64,000 nucleotides of DNA from Malus domestica (Eukaryota > Streptophyta > Magnoliopsida > Rosales > Rosaceae). The stretch lies in NCBI RefSeq assembly GCF_042453785.1, contig NC_091662.1, positions 501,001 through 565,000 of the forward strand, read 5' to 3'. This document shows, piece by piece, positions 31,629 to 43,470 of the stretch. Every line of letters starts with the position of its first letter. Positions within the stretch are counted from its first letter, which is position 1. Below the pieces are notes generated by a model. That model was not told where the DNA came from and searched no databases. It was given only the letters and a program-made list of their open reading frames with translations. Both the position numbers and the translations under genes were made by a program.

Positions 31629-34600
31629 ATGGAGTTCAAATTCCGATCGGTGGACGAGAGGCCGCCGCCGCCGTCGCCTTCTTCCGCCGTCAGCTACTTC
31701 TCCTCCGAGCAAGCCGCATTCCGAGGTCTCTCTCTACCTTCTTACTCTTCTCGCAATTTTCTCTTTCCTCGCTCTTCTGTTTGGCTGCCGAGAAAACCAA
31801 AAGAAAGTAAATTTAGTTCGAATTTCAGTTCTTTTCTTCATAGAAATTCAATTCAGTTAATTTTGTCGCTCTATAATCTTCTCTAAACAGGCCAAACAGC
31901 TGCTCTTATTACTTCGACTCTGGCGGCGATTTCAACACAACCGAATTTTGCGCCACCACGAACGCCGCCGCCGTCGCCTTCTTCCGCCGTCAGCTACTTC
32001 TCCTCCGAGCAAGCCGCATTCCGAGGTCTCTCTCTACCTTCTTACTCTTCTCGCAATTTTCTCTTTCCTCGCTCTTCTGTTTGGCTGCCGAGAAAACCAA
32101 AAGAAAGTAAATTTAGTTCGAATTTCAGTTCTTTTCTTCATAGAAATTCAATTCAGTTAATTTTGTCGCTCTATAATCTTCTCTAAACAGGCCAAACAGC
32201 TGCTCTTATTACTTCGACTCTGGCGGCGATTTCAACACAACCGAATTTTGCGCCGCCGCCGTCGATTTTCCGGAATCCGGATATGAGATTGAACCTGGAC
32301 CGGGCCCAGAACCCGAGGTCCGTCCGTGACGAGTTGATCGAGCGTCAGCTGGAGAAGGAGATGATCAGGGAGGAGATTATCGCGGCCGAGATAGCGCGAC
32401 GGTGGGCTCTCGAAGCGGAGGTGAGGAGGGAACTCATGCTGGAGCGGGAAATCGCCATGCGAAGACCCGCTGGCGAAGGGCTCGGTTTTGATCAGGACCG
32501 GTTCGGTGCGATGCGGTTCGACCACAGAGTCTACCACTCCTTCGATGATGACCGGTTCGGATTCTTCGCTTCTCGTGCGCCCGCCGCATTTGATAGTTTC
32601 ACGTGGCGGCGGCAGCCGGAACCACTGACCAATGGCTTCAACGCGCTTCCGGCTCCTCCTACTTTAGACCTCAACAACAAGGACAAGTTGATCATACTGG
32701 TCAGTCGCATTTCTACATTATTTGATTGCTTTTTAACTTAATTATGCTCTGTTTATGGTTTACAGCACTTGTGGTGGGAATGCTCTGTTTTGTGCTAGAG
32801 TGGGAGATTTTTCGGGGTTTAGGATGATTTTCTGGCAATGAAGGCATCGCTTGGTGTCAAGGATGCATTGGATTGGATTGGATAACTCGTTTCTATGTAT
32901 GATGAATTAAGCAATTGATGTCAACCTTAAAACATTACATCCGTTTCTTTCATTAGCATACATAGCGAGTTATCGAATCCAATCATAGACACCAAACGAG
33001 GCCTAAGAGCCGTGGTTAGACCACGAGAACCAAGGTAAAAGATGAGGTTGGTGGTCAATTGCAAACCAAGACACACCCTTTTTTTGGATTGTCTTGATTT
33101 CCGGCTCCTTCAACCCGAGAAATCATGGCTTTTGGGGTCCATGTTTTACAATTACATTGCAGAGTCTGTGTTACTAGTAGCGTCTGCATTGCCTAAGTGG
33201 TTGTGCTGAAAACCAATGTTACATTGCTAATATTGAGTTACAAGGTTTATATCAATTCGCTCCCTATGCATGTGGTAGTCCTTTTGCTTATGGATCAGCA
33301 CTTTAAAAGTCAGTCCCAACGGGGCATCATTGTCATTATGTAGATTATTTTTCCTCGATCAGTGAATAAGATGGTTTACTATGACATTTTGTTATAGTGA
33401 CATCAGTTTGATCAAGGTACGGAATTATTTAACATTAATGGCTGTGGTGATCATTGGAAGTTGATTTTTCATTTGCGGGTTCACTTGGAGTAGGCTACCC
33501 ATGCATATGCAGCAGTCCCTTGTGTTAGGTAAATTGTCCTTATACATAATTGTATCTAGATGCCACACTCACCGAAGTATTAAGGACACAGACAGATTCC
33601 TCTGCTATTATTTCAGCATCTTGAATATTTGTTTTGAATCAAGGTTATAATGGTAAGACAAGCATCGATATTAAAATCATTTATTGGCTGAGTTGTGCAA
33701 CTGCATTCAAAATTGAAGGTTGACATCTTGCAGATTTCTTAGACAACGCATTCTTGTCACTGGTTGTTTCTACATAAGATGACCGAAAGTTGTCTATTGT
33801 TGTTCATTTGGGTTGAAAACTACTGTTTGTTTGTTTTTTTTTTTGGTCGAAAGAAAACTACTGTTTGTTAATGGACTCCGTATAAGCATCTTTGTTGCAG
33901 GCGAAACCTGATCCAAATCTCTCCGGAGTCAAGCGGAAAACACCACCAACAGTGAGTGCAAGTGAGCTACCCGCATTTGGGTTGAAAAAGAAACCCAAGG
34001 AGGAATGGAGCTGCGCCCTGTGCCATGTTAGTGCAACAAGTGAGAAAGGCTTGATTCATCACATTAACGGTAAGAAGCACCAAGCCAAGGAAGCAAGACT
34101 GAGAGCTCAGAAACCAAGCTCCAGCAATGCACAATCGTCAAAGAAAGCTGCAAACTTTTCTGAGCCTAAGAAGATCAAAGGCGTCAGAAGCACAGAATTG
34201 AGGGCCAAACAAGTTAGAAAATCGCTTGACCATAATGAAACCAGTGACATTTCCAACCAGAAAATACAGGAACAAGGCACCTCAAAAAAGGAAAAAGAGG
34301 AGCCGCCAATGCTGAAAGACCAATGTGGAGAGGTTCTCAAGAACAAGGACGAGGTTAAAATGGTGGAAGGACTGGAGACAAAAGAAGATGTAAAGAAACA
34401 GAAGACATTTAAGTTTTGGTGTGAAAGTTGTAAAATTGGTGCCTATAATCTAAAGGTGTGGTCGTCTCATATAAGTGGGAAGAAGCACATTGCTAGGAGT
34501 CAGGAACCTACACAGATTAATATTCCGATTGCAAGTTTCATGGCATCATCGGAGGCTAGCAAGGACGCAGAAGATACTGATGCGGCCAAAGAAGTGCAGG

Positions 34601-34875
34601 AGAAGATTCCGACAGCCACTGCCATTTCATCATCAGAGGCTAGTATCAAGGCAGAAGATTCTGATGTGGCCAAAGAAGCGCACCAGAAGATTCCAACACC
34701 CACTGCCATACCATCAGCAGAGGCTAGTAAGGATGCAGAAGATGCTGACACGGCCAAAGAAGCACAGGAGAAGTTCAATGGCATCATGATCGCGCTAATG
34801 AGAATTCATAACACTGCTGTGGCAAAAGAAGCAAATAACAGTGCAGAAATTGTTGTTGCAGACACAGATAAATGA
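31629..34875 (+). CDS. Protein with two U1/matrin-type C2H2 zinc fingers
   Basis: Four exons: 31629-31725, 31891-32025, 32191-32699, 33901-34875; 571 aa. The N-terminus is MEFKFRSVDERPPPPSP. An acidic/basic helix-rich region follows (RDELIERQLEKEMIREEII), then finger 1 WSCALCHVSATSEKGLIHHI ... KKH (about residue 283) and finger 2 FWCESCKIGAYNLKVWSSHI ... KKH (about 420). This spacing is typical of double-stranded-RNA or splicing-linked U1-like fingers. The C-terminus has three 28-residue repeats (EASKDAED ... AKE, 84-bp period from 34552). Exon 2 exists because a 300-bp segment is tandemly duplicated; it adds exactly 45 residues in frame. The family is plant-wide but its function is not established. 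Confidence 0.85.
31661..32254 (+). repeat. 300-bp tandem duplication of exon end, whole intron and exon start
   Basis: Positions 31661-31954 and 31961-32254 are the same sequence at an exact 300-base offset; I see no mismatch across the unit. The unit holds the 3' part of exon 1 (TCAGCTACTTCTCCTCCGAG), the donor, a 165-bp intron, the acceptor AAACAG and the first part of the next exon. Both intron copies keep their splice sites, and the new 135-nt internal exon is in phase. Confidence 0.95.
32843..33003. mobile_element. Tourist/Harbinger-like MITE in intron 3 of the zinc-finger gene
   Basis: The left end GGCATCGCTTGGTGTC continues to GGATTGGATAACTCG; the reverse complement of the right end is GGCCTCGTTTGGTGTC running to GGATTCGATAACTCG. 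The inverted ends are ~45 bp long in a ~161-bp element. The right flank is TAA and the left GAA, consistent with a diverged 3-bp PIF/Harbinger target site. It lies well away from the splice sites. Confidence 0.75.
34548..34800 (+). repeat. Coding 84-bp repeat, three copies
   Basis: Exact spacing of GAGGCTAG(C/T) at 34552, 34636 and 34720. Each unit encodes a 28-residue acidic segment with pattern EAS.xAED.D.AKE..Q.KI. The copies differ by several substitutions, so the expansion is not recent. Confidence 0.85.
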
Positions 34876-36418
34876 GCTGCATACCCAATGATGAATAAGT
34901 TGCAGCAGAGGGGCGCGATTTATCTGTTGATGTCCTGCTTTTTATTTGAAGTTTCGGGTTGTTTATTTTCTGTACACCAATTTTCTCTTTATGCACGTTT
35001 TTTTTTTTTTCTCTCGCTTTTGAATTGAATAAATCATTAGAAGTGTACCGAAGAAGTAGAAGGGGGTTCGGAAATTACTTTTAGTTTTTAGGTGTGTAAA
35101 CACCAAGACAATCGTCTTCACCACGTACAACCCAAAGGAGGGAAAAGAAGACATGAGAGTTGGACCTACTTACTATAAGTGGTACATTTTTTTAGGCAGA
35201 GTATATCACAAGGGAGAAATATATTCCAACAAACAAAACAAGACATAAAACGAAATCCAGGGGGGTTCACGATCTGTTTGTTTTTACTGTGTATATACAG
35301 ATCTGGACGTAGTCTCGTTGGCCAAAAAAGTGCTCTCTCTCACCTAAATTTAAATCTCAATGATTGTTGTTTAGATTAGAATATCGCTCAAATAAATAAA
35401 CAAACATTTGCAGACTCAAAATCCGACTTCACTCGACTCAATGGAGGATCATACCAGTTAATCGTTTCTAATATTGCACAAACACAAAATTTTGGTTAGA
35501 AGAGTAAACACTCGTAACCGCATGAGCTACAAACCCCTTGCCACTAATTAAGCTTTACGCTATTAGTTAAAGATGTGGATTCAATGGCGTACCAAGCGTG
35601 AGTAAGGATTGGTTTGGTATTGTTGTGCTTTGAAGAAAAAACTGCTTCTACTTTGCTATGAGAATAAGCTCATTTTTACTGCTTCACGTTTTCAGCTTTT
35701 TTTTCAACAAAAACAGTAAAAATAAGCTGTTTTTAAATGTTTACCAAACATCTTTTTGAGCACAACTTTTTTTTATACTCACTTTTTATAAAAACTCCTC
35801 AGTACCAAATCAGTATTAAGTCTTCGAAAAGTAGGTGAAAAAGGGGTTTGTAAAGCATCCATTGACAACGCACTCCACAAGTCCCATTAGCACTTAAACA
35901 AAAGCTAACTTAAAAGTTAAACACGCATGTCCATAGCATTGCTTGATACCATGGCAAGCTTTAAGGTGAAGCATTAGGAAAAGCATCAACATTTCACCAT
36001 CACCTTCCCAAACACCTAACTCCCGTGATGGTCCCAAAGTTTTCCCCTCTTCTTTACAAATTTATCATAGCCGGCCGCTAAAGATTTAGAACCAGACGAA
36101 AGCAACGGAACAAAATTTGGGTTACCTTTACTTTACTTGCTTGCACCAAACATCGATCATCGATGATTTCAAATAACCAATAAAATCGAATTCTGTATGC
36201 ATCCTAAGCAAACTTTCGAAACATTTCATGAACACAAACGAAATCTGAATAATCCTAAACCATTGATTCCATCATTTGAACTGTATACACTCGATATGTA
36301 AGACTATAACAACTTTACAAAGAAGAAAATCAAAGAAGCACAGTAACTAAACCGTAATTTCCAACCCCAACAAGATATACGATCTTCATCAGTAAATTCT
36401 TTAAGAAAGAAAGTAAAA
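34876..36418. other. Intergenic region between convergent genes
   Basis: No gene seen. It holds the 3' UTRs of the zinc-finger gene (+) and the DLN-repeat gene (-) and one MITE at 35607-35814. Confidence 0.5.
35607..35814. mobile_element. MITE, hAT-like, GGTTTGGTATTG ends
   Basis: The left end is GATTGGTTTGGTATTGTTGT; the right end reverse complemented is CTGATTTGGTACTGAGGAG. The interior is AT-rich with AAGCTC ... GAGCAC-type complementary segments and no coding frame. A clear target duplication cannot be assigned by eye. Confidence 0.6.
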
Positions 36419-37863
36419 TCAGACCCGTAAAGCCACCTGATCTTGCCAAGTAATCTTCCTCTTCCCGGATCGGTTTGACCCACTCCCGATGGTCCTGCAA
36501 GCCAGGAGCTTCATGTCATTGTGCTGATCGTCATTTCCCCCTCTGTGTAAAGTTTTGTTGGGCTCCTCCATCCTCATCGACTCATAATTCGCTTGAAATT
36601 CCTCCTCCTCCTCCTCTCTCTGTTGCAAAACGAAACAAAGGAACATCAAACCTCACAGAACAGAAGTAGAGCACCGAGACTCAAAAGCACATACTTGGAA
36701 CATTTACTATTTGATTACCGAAATCTGGTTCAAGTCAAAAACCGGAGTGCTCTTCCGCTTTGCCGTGTCCTTCCCGCTCTGAACCCTTTCCTTCTTATTC
36801 AAGTCAAAGTTTGGAGTGGGGGTTCGCAAAGTAGCTTCCTTTCCGCCAAGAGCCCTTGCATTAAGGTTTAAGTCAAATTTTGGAGGAGGTTTCCGCACGA
36901 TGTCTTCCATTCCATGTTTAACCTTTTCCTTTTTGTTCAAGTCTAATGCAGGCAGAGGGCATCGCGATGCTGATTCCTTCTTACTGGAACTCTTTCCCTT
37001 CAGATAGGTCACGCGTTGGGTATCTAGATTGTGTGTTTTCACAACGTCTTGCTTTGGTCGAGTGTGTGTTGACTGATTCCCCAATAAGTAATTGTATCTT
37101 CTCCTCAAAAACCTGCGAAGTCGAGAGATAAACAATTACCAAGTCATCATCTTTCCTCTTTCATTGTACATATACGCTATCTCACAAGTGTACATGGTAT
37201 GGACCAGATGTCATACCTTACTTCGGCTACGAGCGTAGACTTTTTCTGTTTCATCATCTGCAATTTCTTCTTCATAGCATCTGCATCCTGCAATAAAAAT
37301 GATTCCTCAATTAGTTTAGTCAAGCTCTAATATGAATTAGCATAAAAACACATTTACAGGTTTCCAATTCCCTTTTCTTTGGCAATCACAACTCAAAAGA
37401 GCATGAAAGCTACAAATTTCCAAACAAAAATTAACATAAATATACCTACAAATTTCCAATTCCCGCTTTTCATAATTTTCTATGGCAATCTCTAAAACAC
37501 AAGTAGATCACAAACCTACTGGGAAAAAATTTTAAAAAAAAAAATCCTGAGTAATCTCTCTCTCTCTCTCTCTCTCTCAAACCCAACGAAATTGAGACCC
37601 AAAATTCAATCTTTTTGTTCTTATTTCATGCTCTAATCAATCCGGCATACATAAAAAACAACCCTAAAAAGTCCAAAGCTAAAAAACCCATAAAATATAA
37701 ACAAAAACCCAAGAGAAATGAACACCATACACCAGATCTAATGATACCCAGAAAAGATTTATACCTTCTGCAGCTCCTCATAGTCTTGCATGAGACTCTG
37801 GTGCTTGAACCTGGTCCTCTGGTCCTCCACAGCGTCAGAAACAACCCCTTTCATCTTCTTCAT
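36419..37863 (-). CDS. Plant protein with coiled-coil N-terminus and four DLN motifs
   Basis: Four minus-strand exons: 37863-37765, 37287-37217, 37112-36719, 36619-36419; 254 aa. The N-terminus MKKMKGVVSDAVEDQRTRFK leads into a predicted coiled coil (YEELQKDADAMKKKLQMMKQ) and a basic patch (RFLRRRYNYLL). Residues about 114-185 carry four DLN cores, ALDLN, FDLNLN, FDLN and FDLN, each exactly 23 residues after the last. DLN-type and LxLxL motifs are EAR repression motifs that recruit TOPLESS-type corepressors; whether these do is inference. An acidic run (REEEEEEF) and the conserved C-terminus GKRKITWQDQVALRV follow. I know this as a conserved plant protein of unknown function. Confidence 0.8.
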
Positions 37864-40800
37864 CAGATCACAGGGAGAAAGTAAAACAACACAGAACCCA
37901 AAACCCAAAAATTACAGGGAGGAGAGAGAGAAAGACGGGCAGGAGGAGATGGGTGTGAAAAAGGAAGAAAGAGTTGGGGAGGAAATAATAAAAGTGGGTA
38001 GGGAGAGAAAGAGAGAAGCAACAAGGACAAGGAAGAAAATAAAAGGAGAGAGAAAGAGAGAGCGGGTGGGAAGGGAGGAGAAGTTTCTTGCTTTCCTGTT
38101 TTCTCTGTGAAAACTCTGACCAAGACAACAAAAACCCCAAAAGAGCCCACATAACTCGGTGAAAAATAATGTTGTTTTGAAAGACAGTGATGAAGATGGG
38201 AGATTTTTTGGGGGGTTGCAGAAGGGCATTTCTGGCAACATGTTTGTTGATGAGAGAGAGGCTAGAGAGAGAGTTTTGTGTGAGGTGAGGTGGGTTTGGT
38301 TGGAGGACATTAGAAGACATCTATCTCCTCTTTCTTTTCCCTCTTTCCCCTTCTTTCCTTTTTTTGTTTTTCTTCTACATAAATTTTGGTCCAGCTGGGC
38401 CATTGGAGAGAGAGAGAGAATTTCTAGAGAGAGAAAGACAGGGGGGAAGAGTTGGGCGTGGTGTGGACTCTTCTTTGTTTTTGATGGGGAAGGGGCGTGC
38501 GTGTAACTTCAATGTTCCTTCTTTGGAGGTGCGTTTTTCTCTGTGATGGATGAGAGAGAAAGAAGAAAAGACTGAATCTTTAGAGAGAGAAAGAGAGAAA
38601 GAGAGAAAGATTGGTGCTTGTAGAGAGAGAAAGAGGTGGGCATTGAAGATTGGGGCTTGATGATGATGAAAGATTAAAAAAAGGGCAGAAAGAAAGATAA
38701 ATGAGAGATGGAAGTTGCTGCTTCTTTCTGATGGGCTGTTTGCAGTTGTTGGTATTGGGGTAGTAGTGGCACCTTATTTTTAGGCTTTGGAAGTTAGGTG
38801 CCAATTGCTGCCCTATTTACCAAAACACCCCTCTGGTTTTTCTTTGATTCCAAGAATGCTTTGCTTCTCTCTCTTACCTCTCTCTCTCTCTCTCCTCCTT
38901 TTTCCTGTTTTCACCCCCACAGAAACTTGCAGACAAAAGAAGAACAAGTCCCTGATTTGGCTTGATGCCAGCAACTAAATTTCCAAAAAATCAACTCATC
39001 AATGGCTTTATACTATTGGAGGGGATTATCCAATGGCACACAACTCCCATATGGAAGGGTAAATTGGTAATTTTAAGGTCATTCATAAATGGAAAAGATG
39101 CCATCCATCCACACCAGCTTGCCTACCTCCCCTAGCCAGTAGCCACTACAATTTGATGATGGAATGCTTCATAGCTCCAGTGATGGAACCACAGAAATTG
39201 AAACAAGGATCCAATACCAGTCTAACTCCCTATTTACCATTTTGTCCCTCAAAAAAGTAGATGCGCATTTCATTGAAGGTGGAACTACTTGGTAAATTTC
39301 AAATCTCATCTAATGTATTTGAATAGAAAGACTTCATGCAACGTGGATGGTATTGTGGCGTTGTTCTAAGTCAAAAGGTATAATGTATTTAGGTTACTGT
39401 CACGATAAAATCCTCGATCTAGGTAAGTTTTTTTCTTGAATGAAACAGGGCATTTTATGCGAGTTTTATTCTTAAAATTACAATATATAAATCTGAGTTC
39501 TACAATATTGTTTTGGTAGTGCGAATTTGATTTCAATTTATACGAATTAAACTCAAAATTTGCGATTCATTCCAAAATCTCTAACAAATTTTTGTTTACG
39601 ACTCCTATTAATTAATTGCAACACAAAGGAGAGCAAAGCAGGTGGTAACCACTGGGATGCACATAACTATTGTGGTAGAGTACTACTGGTTTCCTTTCTT
39701 TTTCATGTGCTGGCATCTGCCATGGCATTACACGTTGACTCTCTCTCTCTCTCTCTCTCTCTCTCAATAGTATAATCTGAGGGTGTTTTGAGTAATTTGC
39801 AGCTGGGTATTTTAATGGCAACGACTGAAATGTGCATGAATCCATGAAAACGTGAAAACAGGGCAAAACTGGAATTAAGAATGGTAGTTTAACTTTAGGA
39901 TTGGCAAAAGGTCAAGTCAATTGTCTCAGTGTTTGTGTTTGCTTCTTCTAATTAGTGTTTAATTAGTATATTCTTTATGGCAAACAAGCCATATGAATAT
40001 GAAATAACTTCCTAATCATGTATAAAATTGATAAGAATATCCGATCGCATCATATGTAGGACACACAAAGATACAGAATCTCTTATGTCATTTAATTTTA
40101 TGTTAATTCGTCAATGTGAAAACTATTTTAATCAAACCCACTTGAGAAAATTGTTCAGAGAAATTTGGCGAAAACGTTCAAGAAAGGTTTACCATTACAT
40201 GATCAGTGACTAATGACTTTTAAACTGGGTTTTGGATTTGAACAAGTCAGTCAAGCCATCGGCCCCCTCAGGGTCTCCACCCGCTGAGAATTGACATCTC
40301 CATTCTGTTCAATGCACGCTCTTTTGCACGATGAATTCAATTTGGACCTGGCTTCTCTGCCCTCTCTCAGTTCTCATACACATTATCATTTCCTATTTGT
40401 GCGGTCACGGTTAAGCCATTTCAATATTTTATATCACTATTACTTTTTGTCTTATTATCTTTATACAAAATTAATAGAAAATATTGACGTGACTTAACCG
40501 TGACCATACAAAATAGAAGGGGATGTGAGTGTATAGGAACTAGAAGGGCAGATAAGCCGGGTACTTTCAATTTATAATTATGACTCTGATGACTCATTGT
40601 TTTACAATTTTGTGTGCAGTTTGAAACACTAGTAAACCACCGGCAAAGACCAAGTATCCTTTCTCTCCCTCTCTCGGGATTTTTTTAGTATGCAACAGTG
40701 TATATATTTATGGTTGTTGAATCCTTTGACTGTTGGATTCTTGGCTTTACATCTAACGCTCCATTCATCCGGAACTTGTCAAACAAATAACGGTGATGAT

Positions 40801-41572
40801 GCATGGTCAAGGGTTAGTCTTTTAGTCCTTCCCTTTTTATGTACAAATTCAGTAATTGGATAGGATCAAGTTAGCCAACTTTTGAGTTGAAAGAACACAG
40901 TGCTCCCAACTTTTCTCAACCCCTGGCATGCATACATGGAGGGTTGAGCATTTGGAAATAAACGAGGTGCGAATATGTGCGCAAAGCCTTATGGATTGCC
41001 GCATTTCGTTGATACAATTGACAAGCTCAGATAAATTTTGTAATGTAGAAGCAGAATTTGATGGTTACTATGAAGGAAACCCGCAACCTGCGCGAACGGA
41101 GATCACTGAGGCCGCAACTTACTGACCTCGTTCAGTCAGATGATACGAAAACCATCTTTCAAATGTGCTTGTTATTTGTGACAGATCAAAATTCAAAACC
41201 TATCGAAACTTTGGCAGTATGTCATTTGTTAGGTTTTGTTCTAGTGATCCCCCGAAAGTGTTATATATATAGCTGGTCGATGAAGATTATACTATATGTT
41301 ATTATGTTTAATCAGTCATCTTAATGCAGAAAAATGCAAACAACTCGAAACCATGCAAATGCATTCTTCAAGTAATGTAACTAGAAACTGATATACATTT
41401 GTTGCTGTTCAAAAAATACAATTACTTGCTAATGTTAATGAATGAGTCCTAATCTAGCTGTGTGCCCTAACGATCTGTTTGTGTTGGAATTTGGCGAATA
41501 TATGTATTTGAATTTCTGAGTAGCATGTCAGTTAGGTTTTGGCAATGATCTGTGTATGTGTGTGTGTGTGTA

Positions 41573-41612
<40 letters not shown>

Positions 41613-41992
41613 GGTTTAGAGGGATTACACTCTGGCTCATGAAGCGAAGTAGAAAAAAAACATTTAAACACTAAATTTTGAACAATTAATATATCTCACG
41701 TAACGATTATCTCGCTATATAAACAGTGAAGTGGGATGCCAACTATGAAGCAACTCATCTTTGGTTTCCTTTAAATTGTGCTGGCTCATGTTCCAATCTA
41801 TAGTATGTAAAGATATACATACTAGCAAATCTTATGGATTTTGAGAGGTGGAGCTATATATATATATATGCTGCAGTTTTTGAGCAGGAAGTGTAGGGAA
41901 ATTTTGACTTTAGGAGCTTAGTTACCTAATTAAGATTATGAAGGACACCTAACCAAACTTCCAAACTCCTTTCTCTGATAAGGTGGATGTAG
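37864..41992. other. Gene-poor region upstream of the DLN-repeat gene
   Basis: No gene is supported. The first ~1 kb (37.9-38.9 kb) is strongly GA/CT-biased (GAGAGAGAAAGA runs); its long open frames on both strands are low-complexity artefacts, and the region is probably 5' UTR and promoter of the minus-strand gene. Other features: a (CT)n microsatellite at 39741-39767; a MITE-like copy around 40365-40530 sharing ATTGACGTGACTTAACCGTGA with the 9096-9285 element; and (GT)n followed by (AT)n at about 41555-41610. Confidence 0.45.
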
Positions 41993-42163
41993 GTCACTCA
42001 GTACTACGGTCTGGTGGTATTCATCTTTACTTGGAAGTGAGAGGTCTTATATTCGAATCTCGTAGATGGCGAATTTGATACTAAATTAGGCTGTTTATTG
42101 TATGGTTTTACCAAACTCTCCCTCTCCTTAGTGTAAAAATATCGATGTACTAAAAAAAAAAAA
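41993..42163 (+). mobile_element. tRNA-derived SINE, plus orientation
   Basis: Begins GTCACTCAGTACTACGGTCT, has a box-B-like ATATTCGAATCTCG, and ends CTTAGTGTAAAAATATCGAT followed by about 13 A. It is flanked by AGGTGGATGTAG (41981-41992) and AGATGGATGTAG (42164-42175), a 12-bp target duplication with one difference, typical of LINE-assisted insertion. Confidence 0.85.
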
Positions 42164-43084
42164 AGATGGATGTAGTAATGTATATCCTAGGTGCAAGTTT
42201 GGTTTGACATGAAAATAAATAAATAAATAATTCGATTTGAAATTAAATGATTTAGGACTGAAATTAAGAATATTAAATCTTACACCTCTAGTGGGCATGC
42301 TTTCTAGTGGATCCGAAAAACAGGAACCTCCATATATGGGTCCATATGAAACACTGTACATATTTGGGTCTAACATTCAAAGTCCAAATGTACATACATG
42401 GGCTACACATGTAGTGAATTTGTCATCATGCCATTCACATGTAAGGTAAGTGTTATTTATTTTTCATCTAAATTATGTCATTGAAACATTAAAAATACAG
42501 ATCCGCTAATATTAGAAAGTTAGGCATGACTTGACTCAAGATTATCTCAGTGCTCGTGCTCTACTCATATTTCAAGAAATGAGATCCAATTTGAATTTTT
42601 ATATTCAGAGTCTGCGAATAAAGAGGTCCGGACTGTTCAAGAAAAAAAGAAGAGAATTGAATCGTTCAAGTTTTTGGATATGTAAAATAGGCCAATAGAA
42701 TAGGCTAATAAGAACTATAAGTTTGAAATTTAGTGGTTCAAATATCTCAATGTGCGAGCTTCAAACACAAAAAAAAAAAAAAAAAAAAAGATCTCAATCA
42801 ATCATGTTTCAAGGCAACAGAGCACCAAATGACAAGTGTGGATGCAGTTCTCACCCTATGTTGATACGTAGGAGGATCGCACATTTAATGGACGCTGTGC
42901 TAAACCCATGTAGTGCTCTCACTTGACTCATTTTCAACCACAATATGGCTATACCATGCACCATAAAATATAAAATTGTACTGATTTGTTTTCGATAGTC
43001 TAGCTTATTAATTAGTTTGGATTTTTAAACTACTTTTATCTTTCATTTTTATAAACTGCTAAGTGGCTCATATATTTGAACCCA

Positions 43085-43470
43085 ACAGGATCCTCTCCGG
43101 ATCATTTTGGTGAGGATTTTAGGGATCTATTTATCGTGTTTGTTCATCGTATATCGTACGGTTAGTTTTTGTTAAGTATTATTTGTGTTTAATTTTAAAT
43201 AAAAATATTTAAATAATTTCTGACTGCATGATTGACACACCCTGATCCTAGAATCTAAAAGTTTATGGAATATTATTGCTAGTAGTTGGTTTTTATTCCT
43301 TTGTATTTATCATATTTTTTGCTTCCGCATCGCACTTTTGGTTACGTCACTCTCACGTGACGGCCAGCATGCCCTCATTCGGGACGGGATGTGTCAATGA
43401 TGTACGATGAACGAACATGATTGACGGATTATCGGAATCCTCCCAAAGAAGATCTAGTAAGGATCCGAAT
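43085..43470. mobile_element. MITE with a second element nested inside
   Basis: Left end ACAGGATCCTCTCCGGATC, right end GATCTAGTAAGGATCCGAAT; the interior (TTTAAATAAAAATATTTAAA, GATGTACGATGAACG) is shared with a copy at about 58335-58535 and partly with 29545-29720. It is split by the insertion at 43233-43396; without that it would be ~220 bp, like the other copies. Confidence 0.65.
43233..43396. mobile_element. Nested 164-bp element, TGACACACCC ... GGGATGTGTCA
   Basis: Sits inside the MITE above, flanked by ATGAT at 43228-43232 and 43397-43401. The termini TGACACACCCTG and, reverse complemented, TGACACATCCCG are near-perfect inverted repeats. The 5-bp target duplication and TG...CA ends would also fit a short solo LTR, so the class is open. 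Confidence 0.7.

Noticed and set aside
37790-38546. Long open frames on both strands in the GA/CT-rich region
   Set aside because: Low-complexity composition keeps several frames open; the proteins are runs of R/E/K or L/S/F.
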